A stretch of DNA of 41,713 nucleotides from a gamma proteobacterium symbiont of Ctena orbiculata (GTDB taxonomy: Bacteria; Pseudomonadota; Gammaproteobacteria; Chromatiales; Chromatiaceae): contig QBVD01000015.1 in assembly GCA_003058525.1 (NCBI GenBank), positions 1 to 41,713 of the forward strand, in the 5' to 3' direction. Below are positions 17,413 through 26,621 of this stretch, in pieces; the first letter of the stretch is position 1; the number at the start of each line of letters is the position of its first letter. The translations under genes were made by a program, and so were the position numbers. The notes beneath the pieces were generated by a model. The model had not been told where the DNA came from, did no database searches, and saw only the letters and a list, made by a program, of their open reading frames with translations.

Positions 17413-18558
17413 CTATAAACAGAATTGCCTGATCAGAGACTGTATCAGGTTGATCGCGGGTTGAATATGTTTTAGCGGCAGATATTCGTCCGGCTGGTGG
17501 GCCTGTTCGATGCTGCCTGGGCCGCAGATAACAGTCTGCATTCCCATGCTGTTGAAAAAGGGGCCTTCAGTACCGAAGGCAACCGCTCCCGACTCGGCGC
17601 CGGTGAGTTGTTCCACAGCTTGGACAATTGCAGCCTCCCGCGGCGTCTCCATTGCCGGGATGCCGTCGAAGACCGGCGTCAACTCCCAGTTCAAGTCGGC
17701 GTCATGCAGGCGTTTGCTCAGCCTTCGTCTCAATTCACCACGCAGATTATCCAGGGACATCCCGGGCAATGGACGAAGATCGAACTGCAGTTCGCACTGA
17801 CCGCAGATCCGATTTGGGTTGTCCCCGCCATGGATATGGCCCAGATTGAGCGTCGGAAACGCGACCTTGAAGGCTTGGTTTTGATAACGCTGTTGCAGTT
17901 CGCTTCGCCATTGTATGACTTCGCCAAGGACCTGATACATAGCATCCAGGGCATTCACTCCGAGGGAGGGATCACTTGAGTGCCCCGACTTGCCGTTGAT
18001 CCGAATCGACTCCATGGAGATACCTTTGTGCAGCCTTACCGGTTTCATGTCGGTTGGCTCGCCTATAATCGCATGACGTCCCAGCCGGCGATGCAGATCG
18101 GTGAGTGACTTTGCGCCACACATCGTACTCTCTTCATCCGCTGTGGCGATGATGACCAGGGGCTGTTTCAGTTGCTGCAGCGGCACTTCCCGAATCGCTT
18201 CGATTATCACGGCAAAAAAACCCTTCATGTCAGCGCTTCCCATACCGTAGAAACGCCCGTCCCTTTCTTGCAGTTTCAGCGGATCACTGTGCCATTTCGC
18301 TTCATCGAAGGGAACGGTATCGGTATGGCCCGAAAGCACCAGACCCTCATTCCCCTGGCCGGCGCTGGCGATGAGATTGAATTTGTCAGGATGACCGGGA
18401 ATGGTGAGTATTTCGGTCCTGAAACCCAAGGCATCGAACCAGCTCTCGAGGTGCTCGATGACCTCCCGGTTGCTCATATCCCAGGCAGGGTTGACGCTGC
18501 TGACTGAAGCGGCGTTGATCAGGCGGCTCAGCGTATCTTGTAATGTCATTCTTTTCAT
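17413..18558 (-). CDS. argE: Acetylornithine deacetylase
   Basis: The 381-aa M20-family metallohydrolase removes acetate from N-acetylornithine. Metal ligands are visible in SGHTDTVPFD (His and Asp), GSADMKGF (bridging Asp) and TADEESTMCGA (catalytic and metal Glu), IGEPTD and the C-terminal His-containing GPGSIEQAHQPDEY. A lid/dimerisation domain lies at about 180-295. ATG 18558 is used; a second ATG three codons on is possible. First gene of the argE-argA unit. Having both argE and an ArgA-type synthase indicates the linear acetylornithine route at this locus. Confidence 0.96.
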   Translation of the reverse strand: MKRMTLQDTLSRLINAASVSSVNPAWDMSNREVIEHLESWFDALGFRTEILTIPGHPDKFNLIASAGQGNEGLVLSGHTDTVPFDEAKWHSDPLKLQERDGRFYGMGSADMKGFFAVIIEAIREVPLQQLKQPLVIIATADEESTMCGAKSLTDLHRRLGRHAIIGEPTDMKPVRLHKGISMESIRINGKSGHSSDPSLGVNALDAMYQVLGEVIQWRSELQQRYQNQAFKVAFPTLNLGHIHGGDNPNRICGQCELQFDLRPLPGMSLDNLRGELRRRLSKRLHDADLNWELTPVFDGIPAMETPREAAIVQAVEQLTGAESGAVAFGTEGPFFNSMGMQTVICGPGSIEQAHQPDEYLPLKHIQPAINLIQSLIRQFCL

Positions 18559-18828
18559 GGCTCAGATTCTGTGGTCATGGATGACATCTTGCAACCCGGT
18601 TAAACAGGGAGACAGGCCATTCATTTCGAATTGACTGCAATACTTCACGAAAAAAAGGATATGGATCTGATGAGTCACTTTAACAGTCATAGTGAATTTC
18701 ATCGTAACTTGCAAAAATCCGCTTCCTTTGCTTTTGTTATAACCAGGATTATGATAACAGGAGTTGTTCCCGCTAATTGTGTTATCAGAATTTGCCACAG
18801 TCCTGGATTGTGGTGAGAAAAAACAGAA

Positions 18829-19236
18829 ATGCGCCTATATATCCGACATCCGACTGATGTGCCGATCGATTTCCAGATTGGTGGACAGGCCTCCATCAAT
18901 CGCGAAACCTTGACTAACTACAGTGAAGGCGGGCTCTGTTTTATGTCCGATGTGAAGATAGATGCCGGCACCGAGATCCATATCGCTATCCCCATTACAC
19001 CGCCCCAATTTCACGCCACAGGTATCGTGGTATGGTGCCATAAGGAACGGGACAATTATCTTGTAGGCATCAAATTCTCTGAGGAGGAGACGGCCTATGC
19101 GGTACGCATGGTAGAGCAGCTCTGTTATATCGAACACTATAAGCAAAGCATAAAACAGTCACAGGGACGCGATCTCACGGGAGAAGAGGCAGCCCTGGAA
19201 TGGATCGATAAATATGCCGGTGATTTTCCCACATAA
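18829..19236 (+). CDS. PilZ-domain c-di-GMP receptor
   Basis: The 135-aa protein is a single PilZ domain with a short helical tail. An arginine-containing N-terminal switch (MRLYIRHPTDVPIDF) precedes NYSEGGLCF, which matches the (D/N)xSxxG c-di-GMP-binding motif. GIVVWCHKERDNYLVGIKF matches the later beta strands. The N-terminal RxxxR is compressed at the very start of the protein (R2 and R6). Divergent from argE across a 270-nt gap; no partner gene is adjacent, so its target is unknown. Confidence 0.85.
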   Translation: MRLYIRHPTDVPIDFQIGGQASINRETLTNYSEGGLCFMSDVKIDAGTEIHIAIPITPPQFHATGIVVWCHKERDNYLVGIKFSEEETAYAVRMVEQLCYIEHYKQSIKQSQGRDLTGEEAALEWIDKYAGDFPT

Positions 19237-19350
19237 AACAGTTTGGTTGTCTGGTGGTTGTTCCAGTTCCGGGGATCAACGGCCTATCACACAGTGTGTT
19301 GATCTTGCCTCAACTTGCGGGGGATATTGTTGCGCATAAGCGTATCGGCC

Positions 19351-19668
19351 CTATTTCATCAGAACGGCTGCCGCCAATGCGCCGATACTCAACAAAAAGA
19401 ATATCGCGGCGGAGGGTTTCCACATCGTATAGTTCAATGTCTGTGCATTGCTGTTGTGCATCACAATCGCCAGAATCCCGGCGATCAGAAAGATTCCGCT
19501 TGCGGCATAGCCGATTACCTGCAGGTATTCGACCTTGACCCGGGTCGAGCCTGAGACGCCTCCACCGATGGTTTCGAATTTATTGGCCAGGAGGGGGGCC
19601 GAGAAAAGGAACGTCAGATACAGGCTCCGTGCCAGGTATCTTATATAGCGAACAGGTCCAAGAGTCAC
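19351..19668 (-). CDS. Small integral membrane protein, unknown
   Basis: The 105-aa product has hydrophobic segments near residues 15-28, 52-72 and 84-103 (for example VIGYAASGIFLIAGILAIVM), so two or three membrane spans. GTG 19668 is preferred because GAGGG lies 7 nt upstream; a TTG at 19683 is the longer option. No family is recognised. It is convergent with the PilZ gene and alone. Confidence 0.6.
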   Translation of the reverse strand: MTLGPVRYIRYLARSLYLTFLFSAPLLANKFETIGGGVSGSTRVKVEYLQVIGYAASGIFLIAGILAIVMHNSNAQTLNYTMWKPSAAIFFLLSIGALAAAVLMK

Positions 19669-19945
19669 AGTGATAGCCCTCAATTAAACATTATCAAGTG
19701 TAGTCATTCCAGTTGTCGGCAGTAGGCTCTATTTCTTCACTCAGCACCCCATGGCCATGCCGATCGGATATAGGTCAAGGTTGCCTGTATGAATCGGCTA
19801 AGTCAGGTCGACGGCTCCAACGACGGGAGGTAACACATAATTCTCATGGGGCCTATTTGGCGTTTATCAATGCTATCCTCGGGTAGTTTACTGAGCATTG
19901 TCTGCCACTACGAATGTGTCTAAGCATATATACAAGAGGTGTTTA

Positions 19946-20329
19946 ATGTATAGCTTTAAAACCAGTGTTGAAGGTGATCTGGAACGGGTTGAAACTCGGG
20001 TCGTGGAGGCCCTGAAAAATGAAGGATTCGGGGTGCTGACGGAGATTGACGTCCAGGCGACGATGAAAATGAAGCTGGGTATCGATAAACGTCCCTATAA
20101 GATATTGGGCGCCTGCAATCCGTCATTGGCGAATCAGGCGATCGATGCTGAACCGGATATCGGCCTGTTATTGCCCTGCAATGTAGTCATTCGTCAGGAG
20201 GAGAACGGTGGTATTACAGTTGCCTTCATGGATCCGGTTGCCGTGTTGCAACTCGTGGAAGGAGAGAAAATTGCGGATATGGCAAGGGATGTAAAAAGCC
20301 GCCTGGAAAGGGTGCGTGATGCACTATGA
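19946..20329 (+). CDS. DUF302-domain protein
   Basis: The 127-aa product fits the DUF302 family: EGDLERVETRVVEALKNEGFGVLTEIDV, then KRPYKILGACNPSLANQAIDAEPDIGLLLPCNVVIRQ. These small cytoplasmic proteins are common in sulfur bacteria, fold like a two-layer alpha/beta sandwich and have no settled function. ATG 19946 follows an AGAGG site; the upstream in-frame ATG is unlikely. The stop overlaps the convergent AraC regulator by 6 nt. Confidence 0.85.
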   Translation: MYSFKTSVEGDLERVETRVVEALKNEGFGVLTEIDVQATMKMKLGIDKRPYKILGACNPSLANQAIDAEPDIGLLLPCNVVIRQEENGGITVAFMDPVAVLQLVEGEKIADMARDVKSRLERVRDAL

Positions 20330-21238
20330 CCCGGTTTCGCTCTGGTTTGGCGGTTTGTTTTTCCGCGCCACTCCCGGGCCATAGCCAAACTGTCTTTTAA
20401 ACGCCTTTGCGAATGCGGCTTCCGACTGGTAGCCGGAGAGTGCCGCAACCTGAGCCACAGAGTGGTTACCGGTCTGAAAGAGTTGATGAGCCTTGGCCAT
20501 GCGCCAGCGGCTCAGATAGTGGATTGGCGACAACCCGACTAGGTGGTTGAAACGTCCGGAGAATGCTGAACGCGACATACCGGCAACTTGCGCCAGGCGT
20601 TCGACATTCCAGTTATGGGAGGGCGATTCGTGAATTCTGCTCAAGGCCTTGCCTATCTTCTCATCGGCCAGTGCGGCGACGAATCCCACATCGCTGCTGT
20701 ATTTCAAGTAATGTCTTATCGTATTGATAAACATGACCTCCGACAGTTTATCGATCACCAATGCTCCACCAAGCTGAGTGGCCTCGATCTCATGAATCAA
20801 CAGCTGCCGTAATGAATGGGAGAAGGGAACGCCAGTGGTGCCGTCATTACGGATGATCATGACAGCCGGCAGCGCGTCGACGAGTGGATTCCAACTATCC
20901 CGGTCAAAGTCGAAATAACCGCAAATCAAAGTGACACCGGGACCTGTGGATGACTCATCGGGCAACTGATTGCGGGGAAAGTCCTCGGCAACCGGGTGTT
21001 GGCTGTTACTGATGATATGTTGGGCGTCGTGTGGAAAAACGATCAGGTCGTCGCCGGCTAGTGCAATCGGCTCCTCCCGATCAGGCATGTGCAGCCAGCA
21101 CCCTCCGCTGGCCACCAGGTGGAATGTGGCGCGACGCTGGCCTGAGGTGTCCACTGCCCAATCTCCACGAAAACAGGCATGTAGAAAAACGCTCGCCTTG
21201 AGGTGCAGCGATTGTAATATCTCGCTCAGTACATCCAT
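20324..21238 (-). CDS. AraC-family transcriptional regulator
   Basis: The 304-aa protein has an N-terminal cupin-type ligand domain of RipA-like kind (SLHLKASVFLHACFRGDWAVD; FHLVASGGCWLHMP) and a C-terminal pair of helix-turn-helix motifs (about 205-300: WNVERLAQVAGMSRSAFSGRF and SVAQVAALSGYQSEAAFAKAFKRQFG). ATG 21238 matches the family N-terminus; extension to 21316 would be unusual. It is divergent from a glutaredoxin gene, a probable target, and has a palindrome just before its start. Confidence 0.92.
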   Translation of the reverse strand: MDVLSEILQSLHLKASVFLHACFRGDWAVDTSGQRRATFHLVASGGCWLHMPDREEPIALAGDDLIVFPHDAQHIISNSQHPVAEDFPRNQLPDESSTGPGVTLICGYFDFDRDSWNPLVDALPAVMIIRNDGTTGVPFSHSLRQLLIHEIEATQLGGALVIDKLSEVMFINTIRHYLKYSSDVGFVAALADEKIGKALSRIHESPSHNWNVERLAQVAGMSRSAFSGRFNHLVGLSPIHYLSRWRMAKAHQLFQTGNHSVAQVAALSGYQSEAAFAKAFKRQFGYGPGVARKNKPPNQSETGS

Positions 21239-21243
21239 GCCCG

Positions 21244-21260
21244 TAAATTTAGCAAATTTA
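21244..21260. promoter_or_regulatory. Palindromic operator candidate between araC-like gene and grxC
   Basis: TAAATTT (21244-21250) and AAATTTA (21254-21260) form a perfect 7-bp inverted repeat with a 3-nt centre, 5 nt upstream of the AraC-like start codon. Its place suggests autorepression, but it could also be chance in AT-rich DNA. Confidence 0.35.
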
Positions 21261-21355
21261 TACGAATAGACATAAAAAAAACACAAATAGTCATAGTTAG
21301 TCTTGTAAGTAAGCATAATAATAGCCTCCGTGATAACTAATAGCGGAGAGATTAA

Positions 21356-21619
21356 ATGTCTGACGTATCCATTTACACCAAGCCGAATTGTCCCTATTGC
21401 AGTTATGCAAAGGCGTTGTTGGCGTCGCGCGGTATCGCCTATGAAGAGCTGGATGTCACTGAAGATCCCGGGATTCTCACCGAAATGGTTGAGCGTACCG
21501 GCGGCAGGACCTTCCCGCAGATTGTGGTGGGTTCCCAGGCAATTGGCGGTTATGACGACCTGCGGAAGCTGGATGGCAACGATCAGTTACTGCCGCTGTT
21601 ACAGTTCCAAGCCGCGTAA
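21356..21619 (+). CDS. grxC: Glutaredoxin 3
   Basis: The 87-aa protein is a complete dithiol glutaredoxin with active site CPYC (residues 12-15), cis-Pro motif RTFPQIVV and the GGYDDL glutathione-binding segment. It reduces disulfides and glutathione mixed disulfides in the cytoplasm. GGAGAG precedes the ATG at good spacing. Divergent from the AraC-like regulator. Confidence 0.95.
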   Translation: MSDVSIYTKPNCPYCSYAKALLASRGIAYEELDVTEDPGILTEMVERTGGRTFPQIVVGSQAIGGYDDLRKLDGNDQLLPLLQFQAA

Positions 21620-21776
21620 TCCCGATAGACGAGGAGGGCGACGGTTACCTGGCGGCAATGTTCAATTTTCGCTATATGGCGAATGCAGTATGGATCACGG
21701 ATAAGACCGTAAAACGGATTGCAGCAGTTGGGCAATCGTCTGTTTGGGCGAAAAAACTTGAGTGGATGTACGATGG

Positions 21777-21813
21777 AAAGCCGTGGTCGGGACCGTCCGG
21801 CCATGCGGCTTTT
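21777..21813. terminator. Terminator-like hairpin between grxC and DUF427 gene
   Basis: AAAGCCGTGG (21777-21786) pairs with CCATGCGGCTTT (21801-21812) with one small bulge. A tracts and T tracts flank both sides, so it could serve the two convergent genes. Confidence 0.5.
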
Positions 21814-21815
21814 CA

Positions 21816-22097
21816 TCACTCGGTTACCTCCACACCATGCCAAAATGCCACATAGTTCTTGATCTCCGCGGCGGCCGATGAAGGTGAGGGGTAGTACCAG
21901 GCCGCATCACGATTGATCTTATCGCCGACACAGATTGTGTAATAGTTGGCCATGCCTTTCCAGACACACAGTGACGTCGTATCACTGTTTCTAAAGTACT
22001 CTCGGTGTAATGAATCAGGCGGGAAGTAATGGTTGCCCTCAACGATCAGTGTTGTGTTGCTTTCTGCCAGTAATCCGCCATTCCATATCGCTTTCAT
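21816..22097 (-). CDS. DUF427-domain protein
   Basis: The 93-aa product is a complete DUF427 domain: MKAIWNGGLLAES, EGNHYFPPDSLHREYF, TSLCVWKGMANYYTI and AAWYYPSPSSAAAEIKNYVAFW. The family is a small beta-rich fold of unknown biochemical role. It is convergent with grxC and downstream of the isochorismatase-like gene on the same strand (145-nt gap). Confidence 0.9.
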   Translation of the reverse strand: MKAIWNGGLLAESNTTLIVEGNHYFPPDSLHREYFRNSDTTSLCVWKGMANYYTICVGDKINRDAAWYYPSPSSAAAEIKNYVAFWHGVEVTE

Positions 22098-22242
22098 ATT
22101 TGTACCATTGTGTGGGGTAAAGCATGCAATCCAAGATCATAATTACAATAAGGTATTCATAGAGTGGTTGGGTATATCCATCGTGTAGCCGTAAGTTATA
22201 TATATAAGTGGTATTTTCAGAATCTGCGTGCACCAAGATTGA

Positions 22243-22917
22243 TTATGCGAGATCCATGATATCTATCAGCTCTTTACTGGATATGACGTGGCAATAGATC
22301 ATATTGATGATTTCCAGCTCCCGATAGTGCAGTTCATCAGTACCTGCCGCGCAGCAGTCTTCAACAACCACTACATTAAAGCTCTCGTCTGCAAGGCTTC
22401 TCACAGTGGAAGAGACACATTGGTCGGTAAATATACCGCACATGATTACATTTTCGATTCCCATGTTGTGCAGCACTAATCTAAGATTGGTGCCGGTAAG
22501 TGCACTGTCTGTTGTTTTGCTTACCACGATCTCTCCTGCTGCAGGGCTTAACTCAGGCACTATTTGCGAGTCTTCCGAGTTTAGCGGCAGCAGCAGGTAG
22601 TTCCAGCCCGGTTTCTTTTGACTGAGTGACCGGTCGCGCCCGTCATCGAGGAGGCAGGCAATTCTGGCATGGAGAACATCCATCTCTTTTCGGCGAAAGC
22701 GGTCCTGTAGATCGCGGGTGGCGGGAATGACAATCTCATTCATTCGTTTTCTAAACGGTGCCCAACGTGCTCGTTCAATTGGGTCTGCAGCAGGTTTCAT
22801 GTAAATATTCTGTATGTCTATGGTCAGCAATGCGGTGTTTTGATAGCGAAGATCGAGGTCCTGAGGGTCAGGTGCGCCTTCATAGTAAAAAGAACGATAT
22901 GCCTGTTTCCAGTTCAT
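22243..22917 (-). CDS. Isochorismatase-like cysteine hydrolase
   Basis: The 224-aa protein has the cysteine hydrolase triad: Asp in LLTIDIQNIYM, Lys in VVSKTTDSALTGTNL, and Cys in CGIFTDQCVSSTVRSL. This family cleaves amide or ether bonds in substrates such as nicotinamide, ureidoacrylate or biuret; the substrate here is unknown. ATG 22917 is chosen because GGGAGGAG lies directly upstream; an in-frame TTG four codons earlier overlaps that site. No neighbouring pathway genes identify a substrate. Confidence 0.88.
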   Translation of the reverse strand: MNWKQAYRSFYYEGAPDPQDLDLRYQNTALLTIDIQNIYMKPAADPIERARWAPFRKRMNEIVIPATRDLQDRFRRKEMDVLHARIACLLDDGRDRSLSQKKPGWNYLLLPLNSEDSQIVPELSPAAGEIVVSKTTDSALTGTNLRLVLHNMGIENVIMCGIFTDQCVSSTVRSLADESFNVVVVEDCCAAGTDELHYRELEIINMIYCHVISSKELIDIMDLA

Positions 22918-23352
22918 CTCTCCTCCCAAAAAAAATGTCAGGACACGAGCGATAATTCAATGATGGCGACCCGTCAGAGGAAATCGGGATGCCGGATCTG
23001 ATTTAAATTGTAGCGGAATGGTGCGTTGAGTGCCGATTGAGCGTATGCGGTTGGGAAAAGGCCTGTCCTATGCTGTATCGAGACCAGTAAAAGGACCAGG
23101 CGGATATTGAAGGTTTATACTGAAAATATGGTGCAGTCAGCCGTGATGAGGCCGTCGTAAATGGTGAACAAACGTTAATATCAGTTAAAAATGATGAGAC
23201 AATATTATATCGTAAAGTTTTAATTTGAAGGTATCATCAATAGCAGGCTCGGTCTTGTTGTAGTGTATTGAGTCGGTCCTGTTATAGTGTCATTGTTAAT
23301 GATTAAATATCGAATGATGCTTCTATGAACAGTTTCGAAATAAGGATTGAAT
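22918..23352. other. Divergent intergenic region
   Basis: A 435-nt gap between the isochorismatase-like gene and mscS. The part from 23100 to 23340 is AT-rich and should hold the mscS promoter. Two partial direct repeats with GTTGTAGTGT / GTTATAGTGT and AGTCGGTC lie at 23255-23292. No gene or stable RNA is recognisable. Confidence 0.4.
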
Positions 23353-24534
23353 GTGGCCATGGCAAGTGAAAACGAAGATACAGAGATATTGGAAACCGGC
23401 GAGCCAGTGGAGTCGGCATTGAAGTCTGGCATGGAGCAACTGGTTGATAAGATAGATGTACCTGATCAGTTAGAGCCGTTAATAGCGTTGTTCGGCAATC
23501 ACCCATGGGTAAAGGGTCTGATTGTATTACTGATCTTTATTGTTTTGGCCAAGGTGGTTGAGTGGATCGTGATGCCGTTGGTCAGAAGGCTTACTTCCCA
23601 TACTTCAACCCATATCGATGACCTGACAGTACAATATCTGCGCAGTCCGTTGTTCTGGACATTGACCCTGATCGGTGTTGTGGCATCATCGTCAATGGTG
23701 GGGATCGAAGAGAGTATTGGCAGTACAATGGTATCCTTCGTTCTTTCTGTTCTGATACTAGTATGGATGCTGTTCGCTGTCCGGATTTCAAAACTGCTGC
23801 TGTCTGAAGCCAGTCGCAGGGCTAAACCGAATGCAATGGTGAGACCTCAAACGCTTCCTCTTTTTACCAATATCGCAGCCATAACCATTATTGTATTCGC
23901 CGTTTATTTCATGTTTCAGTCATGGCATGTAGACATGACGGCGTGGTTGGCGTCTGCGGGTATCGCGGGTATCGCCATTGGTTTTGCAGCGAAAGATACT
24001 CTGGCCAATCTGTTTTCCGGTGTCTTCATTATGGCGGACTCACCTTATAAGATCGGTGATTACGTTGTCCTGGATGATGGGGGTGGCATACGGGGCAAAG
24101 TCACCCACATTGGGATTCGCAGCACACGCCTGCTTACTCGGGATGATGTTGAGGTGACGATACCGAATTCAATTATGGGCAACTCAAAGGTCGTCAATGA
24201 GTCAGGTGGGCCGCATGTAAAATACCGTATCAGAGTTGCGGTGGGTGTCGCCTATGGCTCTGACATTGACCAGGTGCGGGATGTTTTAATGTCTGTGGCT
24301 CATGAGTCGGAGACGGTTTGCGATCAACCTGAGCCGCGTGTGAGGTTTAGGGCTTTCGGCGCCTCTTCCCTGGATTTTGAACTGCTCTGCTGGGTTGACA
24401 ATCCTGAATTGCGTGGCCGTGTGCTGGATGCCCTCAATTCAGCTGTTTATAAACGGTTTTTAGTGGAAGGGATAGAGATTCCCTTTGCGAAACAGGATCT
24501 CTATATCAAAGAAATGCCGGACAATGCTGTTTGA
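23353..24534 (+). CDS. MscS-family mechanosensitive channel
   Basis: The 393-aa inner-membrane protein has four or five hydrophobic helices in residues 50-215, then the MscS pore and beta domain: WLASAGIAGIAIGFAAKDTLANLFSG is the pore-lining helix and the following cytoplasmic rim, and YKIGDYVVLDDGGGIRGKVTHIGIRSTRLLTRDDVEVTIPNS is the beta barrel. It gates ions on membrane tension during osmotic downshock. GTG 23353 has AAGGA 6 nt upstream; ATG 23359 is an equally reasonable start. No operon partner. Confidence 0.93.
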   Translation: MAMASENEDTEILETGEPVESALKSGMEQLVDKIDVPDQLEPLIALFGNHPWVKGLIVLLIFIVLAKVVEWIVMPLVRRLTSHTSTHIDDLTVQYLRSPLFWTLTLIGVVASSSMVGIEESIGSTMVSFVLSVLILVWMLFAVRISKLLLSEASRRAKPNAMVRPQTLPLFTNIAAITIIVFAVYFMFQSWHVDMTAWLASAGIAGIAIGFAAKDTLANLFSGVFIMADSPYKIGDYVVLDDGGGIRGKVTHIGIRSTRLLTRDDVEVTIPNSIMGNSKVVNESGGPHVKYRIRVAVGVAYGSDIDQVRDVLMSVAHESETVCDQPEPRVRFRAFGASSLDFELLCWVDNPELRGRVLDALNSAVYKRFLVEGIEIPFAKQDLYIKEMPDNAV

Positions 24535-24609
24535 TCTGCCGTGCACGAGTATATCGCAGACATAAACGGCTGTTGATTACATCAACGCATGGGCATATCT
24601 TATTGTTGA

Positions 24610-26016
24610 ATGGGAATCAAGAGTTACAGTTTCATGGATGTATCAATCAGCCGGTTGCAACTTTTAAGACACACACCGATGCCTGTATGTGAACATGCAT
24701 TGCAATTATCGGCATTTTTTCTATTGCTCGCTTCACTATTGACTGCATGTGTCACTGATAGGAATGATGTAAACAGCGATAACCTCCCGGATGCTTCGAC
24801 TGACTGGTCCAGGGACATCTTACATACCAGTCTGAATATTGATCTGCAAACAATGACGGGAATTGCCGACCTGGTACTGTCGGGTTCACTATTATCATCA
24901 GCTGCCTCTTTTGAGATTGGTGATCTGACAATCACTAGTATTGTTTCAAATGGGGATCAACTGAAGTTTAATGTAACGCAGGGACAGCTAGATGTGGGTA
25001 TACCTTTGTCGGCTGAGCCACAGACGATAACAATAGAGTACTACTTTAACCTGCATGATAACTTTGATGGCATACTTGCCAGCGGTGTAACTTTCACCTG
25101 GCCATATCACTGCGGCAATATTTTTCCATGCAAGTCGCAACCAGCTGAAGGAAGTGGTTTTGAATTGGTGGTTAATGGGATACCAGACGGCGAGATCAGT
25201 ATACATCCCGAATTGATTACTGCCGATGCCCCGTCATATATGTTGGCTTGGGCAGTTGGTGAATACGATTACAGCATGCTTGGTGTAACGGCAAACGGTA
25301 CCGAGGTGGGTGTCTACTATTTTCCGGATGAGGAAGAAAGTGCTTTAAATGGAACCCGATATCTGAGAGATGTTTTCGACTGGTTCGAACAGACATACGG
25401 TCAATACCCCTTCGGTGAGAAAGTCGCTAGTGTCTCTGTCAGATGGCCTGCAGGCGGGTTTGGCGGCCTGGAACATCATCCATTTTGGCATATAGCCGGT
25501 GAGTCCTTAAACGATCCGGTGGTACATGCGCATGAGGCCTCTCATGGCTGGTTTGGCAATGGTGTTCGTATCGGATGCTGGGAGGATTTCGTGTTATCTG
25601 AGGGTATTGCATCTTATCTTGCGGCTCGGGCTCTCAATGAGGTTGCGGGCGAAGAATATGGTAATCAAATTTGGGTATCGTATGAGAACAAACTCGATCT
25701 ATTGCAAAACAGCGATGAGAATAAGATTGCCTGGCCAGAGGGTTGTAATGAGATAGATATACTGGAGGATGGCTTGTATGGCGCTGCGCCCTATATGAAG
25801 GGTGCATTCTTCTTCAAGCACCTTGAGTATAAGTTGGGTAAAGATGTGCTGGACAGGTTGCTGAGAGACTTTTTCATTATGAACAGTGGACATGCTGTTA
25901 ACATGCAAATGTTAATCACAGCAATTAAAGAGGGCAGCACATACGACCCTACAGTTTGTGCCCAGTCATGGCTGCGTATGGAGTCTGTTGTGGAAGCGAA
26001 TGCCTGCATCTACTGA
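24610..26016 (+). CDS. M1-like metallopeptidase lipoprotein
   Basis: The 468-aa product carries the zinc motif HEASH followed after 18 residues by Glu (in VLSEGIASY), the HExxH-X18-E pattern of family M1. GGLEHH sits where the exopeptidase GxMEN motif is found, with Leu and His in place of Met and Asn, so aminopeptidase activity may be altered. The N-terminal beta domain follows a lipobox (SLLTAC), suggesting a membrane-anchored periplasmic or surface protein. The first ATG is used; the signal peptide would be of normal length from an ATG at 24679. The HEAT-like C-terminal domain of full M1 enzymes is absent, so this is a compact member. Confidence 0.85.
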   Translation: MGIKSYSFMDVSISRLQLLRHTPMPVCEHALQLSAFFLLLASLLTACVTDRNDVNSDNLPDASTDWSRDILHTSLNIDLQTMTGIADLVLSGSLLSSAASFEIGDLTITSIVSNGDQLKFNVTQGQLDVGIPLSAEPQTITIEYYFNLHDNFDGILASGVTFTWPYHCGNIFPCKSQPAEGSGFELVVNGIPDGEISIHPELITADAPSYMLAWAVGEYDYSMLGVTANGTEVGVYYFPDEEESALNGTRYLRDVFDWFEQTYGQYPFGEKVASVSVRWPAGGFGGLEHHPFWHIAGESLNDPVVHAHEASHGWFGNGVRIGCWEDFVLSEGIASYLAARALNEVAGEEYGNQIWVSYENKLDLLQNSDENKIAWPEGCNEIDILEDGLYGAAPYMKGAFFFKHLEYKLGKDVLDRLLRDFFIMNSGHAVNMQMLITAIKEGSTYDPTVCAQSWLRMESVVEANACIY

Positions 26017-26621
26017 AAGTTGTTGATGTGTTTCTAATGCGAATGCTTCTCGTATGCGAACCACACGAAAAAACTAATCGATGTGATTCTCAATTCTGTT
26101 ATGCTGCACACTAATCCAGACAAAATCCGCCTTGTTTGATAAATCAAAGATCTGAGGTATGCAAGATCCAAACAATAGGATCTCGAACGTTAAACGTCAA
26201 AGAATCCATTCCAAATCCTCTATTCGCCGGACTATCTATAGAATATCCAAGGTATAATTGTTACAGGATTGTAAACTTTCACTGATCTACCAGCCAATTA
26301 TCAGGTATCGGGTTGTTATAATCCGATTTTCAGTCTATTTATAGGTTGCGTTAAGCAGTGTTCAGGAAAAGACAAAAAAACTGGCGCATTGATTCAAAGT
26401 CAGCACATGCCCGTTTTTATGGTTGAATTGCAAGGATCTATAAAATTATTCAGATGACAGAAAGGGTTAGGGTTCAGGAAGCAATGAGTAGGTCTCGGAC
26501 CTTTTTGTGCTGGGAATCAGGATCGATCTATAACTAAACTTCACTATCGCCAGTCGAAAGACAATGAATGGGTTTGTGCATACTTTAAGGATAGAAGAAG
26601 TGAAAATAATAAATAAATTAA
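26017..26621. other. 605-nt intergenic region
   Basis: No coding sequence is supported in any frame. A hairpin GCGAATGCTTC/TCGTATGCGA around 26039-26060 follows the peptidase gene and could be a weak terminator. The rest is AT-rich. AAGGATAGAAGAAG (26585-26598) precedes the next gene, with a short 11-codon frame from GTG 26599 that ends just inside it. Confidence 0.4.
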